A stretch of 64,000 bases of DNA, from the NCBI GenBank assembly GCA_947646735.1, contig CANTFK010000661.1, positions 62,001 through 126,000 on the forward strand, in the 5' to 3' direction. Below are positions 1-11,303 of the stretch, one piece after another (the stretch's first letter is position 1; each line of letters begins with the position of its first letter). Origin of the DNA: Peronospora farinosa (taxonomy: Eukaryota; Oomycota; Peronosporomycetes; Peronosporales; Peronosporaceae). Below the pieces are notes generated by a model. That model was not told where the DNA came from. It worked only from the letters and a program-made list of their open reading frames with translations, and made no database searches. The translations under genes and the position numbers were made by a program.

Positions 1-1160
1 ATTGATGAGACATATGTATTCATCACTTGAGGTACCCAACATTTCAAGAAACTTCCATGCTTCCTAACAGTGAGTATAATACCTTGTCGTCTGCGCCAAC
101 GAGCGCAGCAACCACAACTGAGCGCGCTGCTTCTAAAGAAACAGCCGTGGCTCAACAGCAGGTCGGCAATTCAAAATCGTCTGCTTTTGTTTACCCTACG
201 TCTGACGTCTTGACAATATAATGGAGAGTCAGACTCAGGCGAGGGTGAGCAATAAATCCTTCAACTTCACAGTCGGCTTCACTAGCACGCCGTCGCTAGG
301 GCGGCTACGTAAGTGATGGTTTGTCAGCAATGCCACCGGCATCCGAGTGGTCACGTTGAAGTGATATTATTGCGAAGATACTACTATTGACGCGAATAAA
401 CGTTTTAGCGTCAATAGTCAGGGCAAAGTACTGGGTCGTGCTTTCTCTATCCCCGTCGTGTTGAGTTATAACGAAAGATCCTACAATTACGAGGCAGAGT
501 TCCTGCGCCGTGTTAGACCGCATGCAGATGCAGTGAAACAGCGGTCGCAGCAATCAGCTTCGCTATGACGCGTGCGAGGGAAATATTGTGTGATAAATTA
601 TCCCAAATTCTTCTCGTCACGCTACTCCTGCTAGTCCATCAGGACCTAGCAGAGCGGGTGCAGTTGGTGCTTCTGTTCGTAAGCAGCCACCAGCCCAGGC
701 AAGTCAACGAGCAACGCGTCAACCGGTTTCCAAGAGTCGAAGATCTTCCGGTATTCTTTCCGGTGGACAAAAATCTGAAGCTTTTGCTTCACATGGCGGT
801 GGACCAACAACCTTCCAACAAGGAAGCGTATTATCCCACCCGCATCCACCAACACAGGTGGATTTGATAGGAGCGGCGATTACGCCGAAGTATTCGCGGC
901 TGCCTATCCTGTTGTCGTTCAGTCGCAGGCGGAGATCGCTGCTCTGAAGAGAGGGGTGGCTGATCATTCGAGTCAATTCTAGCGACTGACTTCGGATCCA
1001 TGCGCTGTGAATGCAAGTGATCGTCAGGGGTATGACCGCCTGAAACTTCGTTTGGACCTATGGTGATGAAAGACCCGCTTCAAACGCGGAGTCCTCCATA
1101 ATAAACGAGTTATCTGTCGGCTTCCTCGTATACGAAAAGTCGTCGCCTGATCGGCAACGA
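1..1160 (+). pseudogene. Decayed antisense accessory ORF of gypsy element A'
   Basis: This is a degenerate copy of the plus-strand accessory frame that is intact at 47722-49254. The match is visible in fragments: a short frame at 27-221 contains SAPTSAAT and ends in DVLTI like the intact copy, and 420-1080 follows the same DNA with many stops and frameshifts. On the minus strand the same stretch keeps a broken chromodomain (646-855, with FLVGRLL and FDSWKPVD). The window opens inside this frame, so its start and the adjacent LTR are not visible. No functional product is expected. Confidence 0.75.
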
Positions 1161-1164
1161 CGCT

Positions 1165-2300
1165 CTACTCACATTCGATGTCACCATCGGTCTCGTTAGA
1201 CTGATGCGGATATGTGATTCTTTGTGAATCCACATACCGTTTCAGGCGACCCACGTAAAATACAGGGTGCGTCTTCATATACGGTGGTAGAGTGAGCCTA
1301 TAGTTTAGGTCTCCAACCTCCTCGACCATCGTAAATGGCCCAATGATTCGGGGCAATAGCTTAGTAGTATCACCAGGTAGTACATAAATTTCATGTTTAG
1401 GTAGGGTAGCAGTACTCAATAGCACTTTTTACCCTACACTAAAGTGTTCGTTGTTTTTGCGACCATGCTGGTCTGCATATTGTTTTTGCTTGTCCTGTGC
1501 GCTTGCCATTGCGCCACGGACTTTACGTGCGATGGCTAATCGCTCATTCACGAATCACTGAGCTTCGATCACGCTTTTAGCATCCACCTCGTCTATGAAA
1601 CCTCCAAGAGGTCGGTCATAATTGACGCTGTTGACAACACGATAGTGTCATCTTCAAGGAGCACAGGCATTTCTTGCCGCGCCTCCTTATTGACACCTAT
1701 AGGTGTCGTGACCACTACTAAATTAGCAGTGTCACTAGGGTAACTTTTCCTCTCTTTGGCATTCGCACCGAGCAAAATGAGGGGCCCTCCCCCACTAAGA
1801 CGCACACGAGACTGGCGTCCGAGAATGGCGTAATCCTTTAATATATATAGTGTATCACCCGTACTGGCGTGAACACTGTAATTGTTAGCGAGATCCACGA
1901 AGAGCAAATGCTTTATCCATTCTTTAGGAGTCACTACTGTGTGCAATACACCTGCCAGGACGCTATTGGCTTGTTCCGTTTGGCCATCGGTATGGGGATG
2001 TTCGGCTGTTGATATGTGGAGCTTGCTTCCCAGAAAGTCAAACACATTACGCCAAAAAAACGACGTAGAACGCGGATCCCGGTCTGATACTATGGACTCG
2101 TGCATCCCGTGTAGTCAATATACATGATCTAGAAGAAGAGGTCATCCTCTTTTCTAGAGATCTTTGTGCTACATGGTGCCAAATGCGCCATCTTGATCAG
2201 TCTGTCTACAAAGACAACAACACCCGTCCTCCCTTTATGGTCAGGCGGTAAGCCAAACATAAAGTCCAAACTAACTGACTTCCAACAGTCCGTTGGAATC
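1165..2300 (-). pseudogene. Integrase C-terminal half of gypsy element A' (right-hand fragment)
   Basis: Minus-strand remnant of pol. It covers the end of the integrase core (a DGQTEQAN stretch at about 1970) and the GPY/F region (IIGPFTMVEE, HPVFYVGRL near 1250-1350). Stops and frameshifts break it, for example between 1425 and 1593. It aligns through its length with minus-strand 49300-50370 of the better preserved element A. It stops abruptly at 2300 in the five bases GAATC (GATTC on the minus strand), where an LTR of element B begins. The missing upstream half of the same pol is found at 9733-10947 on the other strand. Confidence 0.8.
2296..2300. repeat. Target-site duplication GATTC, copy 1
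   Basis: Five bases (GAATC on plus, GATTC on minus) abut the outer end of B1's LTR. The same five bases abut the LTR at 10948. In uninterrupted element A this site occurs once within the integrase gene, which identifies it as the insertion site of B1. Confidence 0.75.
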
Positions 2301-2631
2301 TATAAATAATAGGGCTAAAATAACCGTTACTAGCTAACACGCGCGCTTGATGAAGACTCAAGCCCAACAATTAGGTATTTAGTAAAATTTAGTAACTTTT
2401 TTGTTTTGATTTGGACTCATTACCAAGATTTTAAAGGTCGTAAATGTGTTCCCGCCTTTCGATAACCATCCAGATTTATTTTGATACATCATTGGTCCAT
2501 ATTGTATCTATAGGCATCAATAATAAACCAATAACAATTGCCACGCTGTGCCCGCTATTCGGGCGCAGCAATTGCATACAGACGTAATTGTATATTTCTG
2601 TTTGTGTGACATATGCATTGTGGCCACTACA
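2301..2631 (-). repeat. LTR 1 (3' LTR of B1), 331 bp
   Basis: Full-length LTR. Its inner 133 bp (2499-2631) are identical to the mirrored part of the LTR at 17145. Its outer part (2301-2498) differs from the other B LTRs by roughly a quarter of positions and has lost the terminal TGTAACGGGG seen at 8499. The sharp change in divergence inside one LTR marks the end of the homogenised palindrome arm. Confidence 0.75.
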
Positions 2632-3511
2632 TTACTCCCTTTTTAAAACAGCACTCACCAGCCGTGTGTGCTTAACTTGTCGAAACTCCAACGCTCACAA
2701 CTGAACCAAGCAATGGTCGACCACACGACTCCCAACACTGCAGCAGCACTTCCAAGCACCATCAGCGGTAGTGCAACTATCCACGTGATGAACCAACAAC
2801 TCATCCTTTGGGCACTATATGACTTATCCGGAGCTCACGCTTCAGACTCACTGGAAACGATGCAGGACTACTTCCGGCGTTTTCGCTAACTGCGTGGAAA
2901 GAGTCTTGATGGAATCGGATACGAAGCCCTGCAACGTTCCTGGTGCGCATTCATCCGACGTTGGAAAATTGGATGCTCGAGGATGGTAGCAGCTTCCAGC
3001 AGTGTGCTCGCCAATCGAGAACACTTTCGCGCCGAATACTCGATCGGCGCGCTACGCGAAACGATGTGTGAGAATGCTTGCAATGAGGGCAGCCTCTGCT
3101 TTGTCCATGTCAACGAATGATGTCGCTCTTGTGACTCGATGCCACGTTCAACTCGTGACGAATGGCGACGACACATCTCTGAGTGTCCACTCAGCGAACG
3201 AAAACGAGGTTATATTGGGAAATACAAACGCAGTCTGAGCGAAAGGAGAAATGCACTTATTCGTGGTAGCAGCACCACTCATGACAGCGAAGTCGATCTC
3301 GGCTGAATGATCAGCGCAGGGCAGCGACAAGTTCGCCTGCCCGTCCTGCTGCGAGGATCTCGTCTCGTAGACGTAGTGATATATATTCACCACGAAGTTC
3401 TCGTTCTCGTTCACGTCATCGTTCTCGTTCTCGACGGCGTGGATCGCCTCACTGTTTTTGCTCAGCACGAGAACATTCACGCTCACGTTCGCATCGGAGT
3501 AGCCCGACTCC

Positions 3512-4060
3512 ATGGACTCGTATGACCGAACAACATCTGGAAAGTCGAGAAGAAGCAAAGAAAGCGGTTCCACGTATCCTTCTCGTTTGAGAACCCAAGA
3601 CAGCGTATACGATATTTGCGCGCGGATGGAGCTGCGCGTTTCTCATGAGCCGACTGCATCACTGCACGGGGAGGATTCTCGTGACCCACAATACGATTCA
3701 CAATCCAGCGTACCTGGCCTTCCGCATCCACAAGCGGTGGTGGGACCTCACTATGCTAATACTGGTGTCCTGATTGCCCAGGATAATGTCGATAAGGCTG
3801 TAAACAAGGCTATCGATGCTCTGCTTGAAGCTGAGGCTGCTCTTGAACGTGCTACACAGGCGGAGAGAACTACGAGTGAGATCCGGCAGTCGAACCGTGA
3901 ATTGCTCGAGCGGATGAGGGTTCTGGAGCGACAGGTGCTTGGTCGTGTACAGATGGCATCGCAGCCGCGACCGGTGTCATCGGCGCGTCGAACACGATGG
4001 GAAGGCCGATCGACCTACGGGCCCCTGAATTCGGCATCAAAGCCAACCCGTGAAGCGTAG
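3512..4060 (+). CDS. Accessory ORF of B1, opposite to pol (coiled coil, RS-rich upstream)
   Basis: Open frame of 182 codons on the strand opposite to gag-pol, ending 14 bp from the pol remnant. Residues about 90-150 form a predicted coiled coil (heptad-like run from KAVNKAIDALLEAEAALERA to LLERMRVLERQVL). Just upstream, at 3310-3490, the plus strand encodes an Arg/Ser-rich stretch in another frame, so the original gene was probably longer and is now frameshifted. The minus strand of 3483-3731 keeps a weak chromodomain-like remnant. Position and architecture match the accessory frames of elements A and C. No known function; a possible RNA or nucleic-acid binding role from RS richness is inference. 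Confidence 0.5.
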   Translation: MDSYDRTTSGKSRRSKESGSTYPSRLRTQDSVYDICARMELRVSHEPTASLHGEDSRDPQYDSQSSVPGLPHPQAVVGPHYANTGVLIAQDNVDKAVNKAIDALLEAEAALERATQAERTTSEIRQSNRELLERMRVLERQVLGRVQMASQPRPVSSARRTRWEGRSTYGPLNSASKPTREA

Positions 4061-4073
4061 CCAGACAATATTC

Positions 4074-7000
4074 CTATAGTCGCCCGACGTAGAACGTCGG
4101 GTGAAGTCGCAACGAAGAGTTAACATCCAGCGTGTAATCATCAACGATCGACTTCAGAAACGCGAATGGACCGATGAAGCGTGGAGCAAATTTGCTCGAA
4201 CTTAGGTTAGTAACCGCTGAAACCCTTAGACCTTCGGTAGACAACAGTACACGATCACCTTTCTTGAGCTTGTTCGTGTCATTTCTGCCATGTTTATTAG
4301 CGTTCTCTTTCTGCTTGTCCACTGCAGACTGAAGTGCATCACGTACAAACCGGGTGATGGATTGACGTTGGAGTGTAAACTCTGACACGGCCATGTCATC
4401 AGTTGGTCGTACCGACTCAATTGCCGCGTAGTTGGTAGTAGGTGAACGCTTGCTCGAAGACGGGTTACTAATTGTCTTCGTAGTCCATCAAGCTAAAAGG
4501 GACGCGACACAACGTGGCGCTAGTACAGCAGACTGCCCTGGATCGGTTTACTACATTTGCGCTCAAAATGTCGTGAGCTGCACTCGATACTTGTTTATCA
4601 CCGTCATCCCCCTCTATAGTGGAGTCACGAGGTGCCGTGGGTCGCCTCACGGCAAGAAGAGTAAAAATGCGAGGGTGTCGAGCCGAATTCGCAAACAATG
4701 GCGTCAAGCTTGCTGACGCGTGTACAGCATGGATGAGTGCGAGATTATCAAGTAGTATGAATGCACTCCAACTCGTGAATGAAGTAGCATAACTTTGAAG
4801 GACATATTTTAGGACTCGGTGTACGAGATCGGTTTGCCCATCCGTTTACTGTCGACATCTACAGCTTCGTCCCGAGGAGCTGGAACATTGACGTCCAAAA
4901 TGCGAATGTGAATCGAGGATTGCGGTACGAAACAATGTTTTATGGCGATCCGTGATAGCGTAACACCGCATCAATGAAGTGCGCCGCGGTCTCTATCGCG
5001 GTGATCGCAGCGTGAACAGGCACTAGATGTGTCATCTTGCTAAATCTGTCGACCCAAACTAGAACACCCGTTCGATCTTGACTATCGTACGATGAAGTTC
5101 ATCGAAACTGAACGCCAGGCCTCAGCTGCAATCGGCAACGGTATCAGGGGGGCCTGCGAATACGGAGATGGCTTCACTCGCTGGCAGATTTTGCATGCTC
5201 GAATTTAGTTGCGCACCCACTTATACAAGTGAGGCCAGAAGAAGTCCCGAGATATAGCCGCGAAAGTATTTTCGTGGCCTAAGTGGCCGACAGCTGGGGC
5301 ATCGTGATACTCGTTAATGATCCAAGACGCAAATCCATGTCGTTGGCGATCACCGTGCGAGGAGCTTTAAATTGATCGATGCTGTACTGAAACAAATCTC
5401 CGTTCAGGCTGTATCGTTGAAGTGACAGAGCATCGGCGAGAATATTCGTCTTGCCCGGCTTGTAATGTACGACGAAATTGTACTCGGAGAAGAATGAAAG
5501 CCATCGTGCCATCCGTTGGGACAGATGTGGACTCTTTATCGCTGTGCGCAGCGATGCATGATCGGTATAAAAATCAAATGTACGTTCACCAAGCAGATGC
5601 ACGCAAAACTTGATGAGTGCGTAACGCATCGCTAACAACTACTTGTCGTGAACTGGATGGTCCTTCTCAGCTGGCTTCATCTGTCTCGATGATAACTCAC
5701 GACTCGTTCATGGCCCTCATCATCAAATTGCATGAGGGCACAACTGATTGCGAAATCACTGGCATCGCATACCACGTGAAACAGCTTGGTCTCGTAGGAA
5801 CAGCACTGGCGCTGACATCAGGCTATTCTTCACTGCATCGAAAGCTGCTTGATGCTCTGGACGCCACTACCATGGGGCGTCTTTCTTCAAGAGTGACGAC
5901 AAAGGCTGTATAGAACCAGCATAATCCTTTGCATACTTATGCAAGTAATTAGCCGAGCCACTGGCGCAACTCCGTAGGTTTCTTGGGTGTGGTCCAAGAA
6001 CAGATTGACGACACCTTCTCTGGATCAGCTCGAACTCCTGATTACTCACACAACACCCCAGCACTGAATCTCCGGTGCACAAAAGACACACTTCTTGATA
6101 TTCGCATACAACTTATTGTCTCTCATAACTTGAAACACATGTAGCAAATGTTGAAGGTGTACTTGGACATCGCTGAGGCTGCCCTCAACGCGACGGTGGA
6201 CAAAAATGTCGTTAAAATAACTTGGAGCAAAGTTCCGAAGTGGTATCAAGACTTGAGACACCATGCGATTGAAAGCGGCCGGTGCATTATTCAGTCCTTG
6301 TGGCATAACCAGCCACTCCCATAACCATCCACTTGGGGTACTCACCGCTGTGAGTGGTATGTCGCTCGGTCGCATCAAAATCTGATAAAAGCCATCGGTT
6401 GGATCGATAGCACTGAAGATGACACTTCCTGACATGAAATTTTGCACCATGTCATTTCTGGGGATATAGAAATAGTGGCATCATTTAACTTATCAAAACG
6501 CATGCACTATCCGCTAGCCTCTCGCAGCCTTCTTCACGCAGAAGGTTGGACTCGAATGTCTCACGCATATGACCCGCCTTGCGGCGGCCTTCAAAGAATG
6601 CGTCAATAGTTTCGACTTGATCTCGATGCAGCGGCCACTGCCGTGTCACACAATACTTCAAACCTGGCACGAGATCAATCTCGTACCGAACATTTAGATC
6701 AGCAGGAAATTCAGCCGGAATCTTGTCCGGGAACACGTCTGTATACTCACGAGCAATGTCGTAGACAGGGTTACCAGACTCTCGTAGAGCTTCCCATGAT
6801 CTCGACGCAAATCGTTCATCACGCGCTGACTTTGGTTCAGCGCTACGAGAACGCGTCATATGTCACGGTAACCATCTCTTTAGTCATCATACACACTTTT
6901 TCCACAGTTCCTTCCTTAAGGTCACGTAGTAAATGCTTCCAAGAGAGCCCTGGAGGCTTGTAATTGAAGACGCGTCGCGAGGTAAACTCGCGACTTCAAT

Positions 7001-7830
7001 GTGTTGGCGCCTTTGTGGACTCTCTCCCACATACACGATAGCGTGGACACATTCCAACGCTGAATTATCGATGGTTGGGGCCCCACCTGCTTCGAGCCAC
7101 TACTCGAAGCTAGCGAACCGCAGCCAGGCGATAAACCATCACCCCCTCTAGACACTGGATGTTTTTATCCATAATGCCAGAGACGCTTGACGGGAGTAGC
7201 CCATACTCGACCGTCGACACTTGATGTGGGAGCTTCTGCTTGGCCGCCGTAACCCCGTGTGGGATCCCCTGCTCAACCACAATTTGCCCATGTAGGAACC
7301 TCGGTTTGAACACAATGGGTGATGATGGGAATCCTGGTTCGACCATCATGCTCACACGTGAGGCCTCCTGTCTATCCACATTACACTCATCGGAGAGCTC
7401 CTGCTCGTCGTCACATTGCCCTTGTAGGAGCCCCTACTCTACCACAATGGATGCATATGGAAATCCCGGTTCAACCACTGAATTCACGTGCGGGAACAAC
7501 CGCACTATTGGCGCGCAGGAACCCTGTTCGACCGCGTCGTCCTCGTCGTTCTCCTCGCTGTGAAGCGAGAAGTCACTCCAGAAGAGCAGCAAGAGCAGTA
7601 CAGGAAGAGACATTGCCCGCTCTGTGCACCGCCTGAGTCATTTAATCACGATCCACAAATTTGACGTTGGGCCAATCACTTGAAGACACCAAGAGATGGA
7701 TAAAAACTTCACTGAAGTCTAAACCTGCGTCGACGCAATCACTGATCTGGCTAACCAGTCGACCTGGGGTTTATAAAGCGCCAACCATGGCATGTCCAGG
7801 ATGCATCGAATGCAAAATTCATCGCGATCA
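4074..7830 (-). pseudogene. B1 pol remnant: protease, RT, RNase H, integrase
   Basis: Minus-strand pol decayed into separate frames. Visible pieces, in coding order: a protease end (DMPWLALYK near 7790); the pre-RT region with VFPDKIPAEFPADLN and YCVTRQWPL (6485-6859); RT palm with GFYQILMR and a YFND active site (6046-6450; the Asn codon is at 6211-6213, Asp expected); RNase H with FYTDHASLRTAI and ADALS (5279-5638); a badly degraded integrase core; and the GPY/F region with RFIGPFAFLK and HPTFYVGRL (4074-4394). The D-to-N change in YxDD alone should abolish polymerisation. The same lesions occur in B2. Confidence 0.85.
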
Positions 7831-8139
7831 CCAAGAAATCATCATTATTGCAAAAACCGTCAACGTATACGGCAACATCACTTCGCGCCTCGATACGCGG
7901 TGTTGTTTACCATCAGCCAGCCTGACGACCAGGTCCCTCGCGGTCCTGCATGCTGGGAGGCAGCATCGATAAACAAGATTCAAGAAAGAGGCTGCTCATC
8001 GCTACTGATTCCAGGAGCGCTCGTAGAGGTCGCCGGACACCGACGACATGTAAGCTGACAATAATCAGACATAAATCACCACTCGTAGTGGTGCCATTTT
8101 ACCGTGCGCGCAGCGCACGAAGGATGAAAGGTTGGGATG

Positions 8140-8472
8140 TCACCATCGATTCAGCGACAATCGATCTTTACCTTCTCCTGAGTAGTAAGAGGTTTCCATC
8201 TTCACGGAATCGTTCCATGATGGTCGCGAGGGAGTTAAACCTTGTCGATTGGATTCGGCGAGCTCGCGTGCCATAAACACATGTATGGCGAGGCGTTGCC
8301 CATCAGGGGTCGCTACTCTCATCAGCGACTTGACGGACGCCTCTCCCAATATCGCCGCGAGGCGATTAAGGGCATCCCGCTCAACACCTGTGAGATGGGG
8401 GAAGGTCGCGTGATCCAGAAATAAATCTGGAGCGTCAAAGTACGATGAATCGCTCATTTCAAACTCGGGCAT
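8140..8472 (-). CDS. B1 Gag N-terminal fragment
   Basis: A 110-codon frame starting 27 bp inside the 5' LTR end, just after the primer-binding site, the normal place for gag. The product is acidic at its start and helical (LTGVERDALNRLAAILGEAS). It stops early at 8140 and no zinc knuckle follows in frame, so this is a truncated Gag, not a complete one. The same frame is present in B2 with one visible residue change near its end region on the opposite-strand reading. The Gag assignment rests on position, not on a recognised domain. Confidence 0.55.
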   Translation of the reverse strand: MPEFEMSDSSYFDAPDLFLDHATFPHLTGVERDALNRLAAILGEASVKSLMRVATPDGQRLAIHVFMARELAESNRQGLTPSRPSWNDSVKMETSYYSGEGKDRLSLNRW

Positions 8473-8480
8473 AGGGAGGA

Positions 8481-8496
8481 CTACTAAGTGCTACCA
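8481..8496 (-). promoter_or_regulatory. tRNA primer-binding site of B1
   Basis: Reading the minus strand, TGGTAGCACTTAGTAG begins two bases after the LTR end. TGG start and position are those of a minus-strand DNA primer site. The first nine bases are shared with element A at 54656-54670. The tRNA was not identified. Confidence 0.6.
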
Positions 8497-8498
8497 GG

Positions 8499-8713
8499 TG
8501 TAACGGGGCTAAAACGTACCGTCACTATCTTACACGTGCGCTTGAGGAAGACTCAACCCCAAGTATTAGATATTTAGTAAATAAAAATCTGAATTTATTT
8601 TTGTTTTGATTCGTACTTATCACGAAGATTTAGTCGTAATAAATACGACAGTGCTCCCGCCTTTCGAGAACACCTCATTTTCAAGTTGATATACCATTGA
8701 TACATATTGGATT
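8499..8713 (-). repeat. LTR 2 (partial 5' LTR of B1)
   Basis: Starts TGTAACGGGG and matches the LTR at 10948-11277 almost base for base up to 8690. It then departs and is lost after about 8713, so the outer one-third of the LTR is missing. No target duplication is visible at this end. Confidence 0.75.
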
Positions 8714-9732
8714 TATCAAGGGTTACTAAAATCCACCGGCAAAATTCAAGTAAGTGATAGCTTACGTAATGCGTCAGCACTGTGCCTAAGAGCCCCATTA
8801 TTTTGACGATGTATTTGCTCATAGTACGGACGAGGACGGGCTGAGCGAAATAGATCCGCACAAACGTCATTTAGAAGCTGTGTTGCAGAATCTGTGTGAC
8901 TTTCATGTGGTGGAGTGGATTACCAAACAACGTAGGAGAACCACAAACACACACAGCGCCAGACTGCCGACTTACGGAGGGGGTACCCCGATACCGTGTG
9001 GTGTCAACCTTGGGTCTCACCTTGTGTAGCCGTCGGCCTGGCTGGTATTGCTTCCCGATTGTTGCAAAAGATTTAAAGACTTGGTCTTTGTATAGGACTT
9101 GGACTTAATGATCCCCCGAGTAAATATACTTCACTCGGGCCCGGGGTTTCTTGTTCTCGATCTAATGAGTCAAGAGCAATGCACTTGGTACTATGTACCC
9201 CTCTGGTGGCTAACAGTTCTTGGTCCTTGGACCCCTTAGTGTTCTTCCTCGTAGGGAAACCGCTTCCTGTAGCGGGTCGTCGAGTCCTAACACCCCAAGC
9301 CAACTATCCTGAGGTTCAGCTTAAGTAGCTTAAGTCGTCTAACACCTGCTGACGTCGGGGGGCTAAAGGAAATTCCGCCCGGATTAAGTAAGGCGATGGA
9401 GAAGCTTGGAGGGGTCGCTTAAAGCTGCTACGTGTAATGTAAATACGAATGTGTTTATTTATCTTATACTTTGTATGTTTTTTCTTGCCTAACCCTAACC
9501 ATTCGCTCTGGATGGTGTCCCGTGTCAAAATCTGGAAGAACATCTGGCTCTTTTAGGACACGAGACTTGTACCGGCTCAGCACTGTAGGGAAACCTTGTA
9601 CCTTTTCTGAGCTCAGGACCCTGGACCACTGCGGCGTCCTGGTCACTCACTCCCTTTCATTCATTCGAGGGAGTAACCGGGACCCTTCACGCCACTTCTC
9701 ATATTAATTGCGAAGGGCCCCATTTTCATGAC
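8714..9732. other. Palindrome spacer, no gene recognised
   Basis: About 1 kb between the truncated LTR and the A' fragment. It holds only short open frames with no recognisable domain. Composition is uneven: a GC-rich block at 9120-9140 and short inverted runs such as the pair of ACTCGGG-like words at 9115-9140. It is probably a fragment of another repeat, possibly an LTR, but nothing identifies the family. This piece would originally have lain next to B2. Confidence 0.4.
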
Positions 9733-10947
9733 GCTTCTCCACGCCTAATTGTACGTTAGCTTTTAAAGTGCGTCATAGGGGCCACGAGATACACATGCTG
9801 GGCAGCATCGTGGGTGCACACGGAGTACGAGCCGACCCAAAAAAGGAAAGTGATATCAAGGAATGGCCAGTCTCACGACACGTAAAAAATTCTGTTCCGT
9901 TTCCTTGGGCTCGCTAATTACTTGCATAAGTACAGCAAGAATTATGCGGAGCGAACTGATCAATTGTCTGCCCTATAAAAAATGGATGCAGAATGGACTT
10001 GGTCAAAGGAACAAGAAGATGCGTTCACATCAGTGAAGCAATCTCTTGTAGAGGCACCGGTCTTGGCATTGCTAGACGCGGATAAGCCCTTTAGCGTTGT
10101 TTGCGATGCAAACAATTTTGCATTTGGCAGCGCGCTCATGAAGAAGGATGACAACGGCGTTGACCGTGTCATTTCGTATCAGTCTCAGCTTTTAAAAGCC
10201 GCAGAGCTGAATTTCCCCGTGCATGAAAAGGAGCTACTTTCAATCAAGTATGCCCTTGTAAAGGTCGAGTGCACCTTTTGGGCACCGAACCTTCTGTGGT
10301 TTAGACGGATCACGCATCACTGCGGACCGTTATAAATTCGCCGCATCTCACCTAGTATGGCGAGATGGCTAACATTCTTCTCTGACTTTAATTTGAAAGT
10401 TGAATATAAGCCGGGCAAGTCGAATGTCTTGGCTGACGCATTATCGCGCAGACCAGACTTCGAGGCAAGACACCATCTCGTGTGAAAGCACAAGTTGAGT
10501 CGTCAACATTGGCAGCCATGAAGGCCTACCATGTGACGAGCTCAATGGCCTCCGTTATAAAGGAGTGTTACAGTCAGGACGAACATTGTCGCCTGCTGTT
10601 GGATCATTTTGGTAGACGAAAGGTTACACTTCCGTCGCACCTCAAAGCGAAACTAAATCGCTTTAATTACAGTGATGGCCTACTATGGCATCAGCTGTCA
10701 CCTGTGATCCCTTGAGAATCTATGTCCCTCATGACACAGATCTAAAGCTGATGATACTTCACGAATGCCATTATGCGCAATCTAGTGGGCATCTTGGCCG
10801 TGAAAAGACATTCTTACGATTGTCAAAGAAATTTTGGTGGTATCATCTATACCGGTGGGTGGTCAACTATATTCCTTTTTGCAGAAGAGTGTCAGCGCAT
10901 AAAGTCGCAACCTTCGAACAGTGCGCCACTGAAGCCAAAGTCGATTC
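9733..10947 (+). pseudogene. RT end, RNase H and integrase start of A' (left-hand fragment)
   Basis: Plus-strand pol fragment matching element A (minus strand of about 50380-51620). It includes the end of RT (NYLHKYSKNYAE-like reading around 9915-9950), RNase H (frame 9982-10335 with FSVVCDANNFAFGSAL, the AELNFPVHEKELLSIKYAL stretch and TDHASL-like DNA) and the integrase zinc finger (HLGREKTFLRL at 10685-10900). Several frameshifts and stops interrupt it. It ends at GATTC (10943-10947), exactly where the minus-strand fragment at 2300 resumes, so both are halves of one element now on opposite strands. Confidence 0.85.
10943..10947. repeat. Target-site duplication GATTC, copy 2
   Basis: Abuts the outer end of the complete LTR at 10948 and matches the five bases next to LTR 1 at 2300 on the other strand. 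Together they define the original insertion of B1 into A'. Confidence 0.75.
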
Positions 10948-11277
10948 AGTACTAGGGCACACTGCGTATACAACACAAACAGAAATATACAATTACATCT
11001 GTATGCAGGTGCTGTGCCCGAATAGCGGGCATAGCGGGGCAATTGATTATAGGTTTATTATTGATGCCTATAGATCCAATATACATCAACTTGAAAATGA
11101 GGTGTTCTCGAAAGGCGGAAGCACTGTCGTATTTATTACGACTAAAATCTTCGTGATAAGTACGAATCAAAACAAAAATAAATTCAGATTTTTATTTACT
11201 AAATATCTAATACTTGGGGTTGAGTCTTCCTCAAGCGCACGTGTAAGATAGTGACGGTACGTTTTAGCCCCGTTACA
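10948..11277 (+). repeat. LTR 3 (5' LTR of B2), 330 bp
   Basis: Complete LTR flanked by GATTC and followed after two bases by the primer site. Ends with CCCCGTTACA. Its 11085-11277 part is nearly identical to LTR 2. The outer 137 bp are more divergent and lack a 15-bp stretch present in LTRs 2 and 4. Confidence 0.8.
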
Positions 11278-11279
11278 CC

Positions 11280-11295
11280 TGGTAGCACTTAGTAG
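11280..11295 (+). promoter_or_regulatory. tRNA primer-binding site of B2
   Basis: TGGTAGCACTTAGTAG, two bases after the 5' LTR, identical to the site in B1. Confidence 0.6.
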
Positions 11296-11303
11296 TCCTC
11301 CCT

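Larger units (their letters stand above)
2499..8690 (+). repeat. Left arm of 6.19-kb inverted repeat
   Basis: Positions pair with the right arm by x + y = 19776 from 2499 to about 8620 without any insertion or deletion. A single 1-bp difference (three versus four T) lies in the LTR near 8625. Only scattered substitutions separate the arms; for example, paired frames differ at roughly a dozen residues in total. The arm begins and ends inside LTRs, not at their ends. Confidence 0.9.
2301..8713 (-). mobile_element. Gypsy element B1, left arm of the palindrome, inactive
   Basis: Ty3/gypsy LTR retrotransposon with gag-pol on the minus strand. Order on that strand: partial 5' LTR (8499-8713), primer-binding site, gag, protease remnant, reverse transcriptase, RNase H, integrase end, then a plus-strand accessory frame and the 3' LTR (2301-2631). 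Coding parts are broken by many stops and frameshifts. The reverse transcriptase active site reads YFND instead of YxDD. It inserted into element A' with a GATTC duplication. The internal part is almost identical to B2 at 10948-17330, including the inactivating lesions. Confidence 0.85.

Noticed and set aside
3310..3500. RS-rich stretch in B as an SR splicing-factor gene
   Set aside because: It lies within the accessory region of the element, in a broken frame and without an RRM domain.
9490..9502. CCTAACCCTAACC as a telomere remnant
   Set aside because: Barely two units inside repeat-derived spacer; chance is enough.
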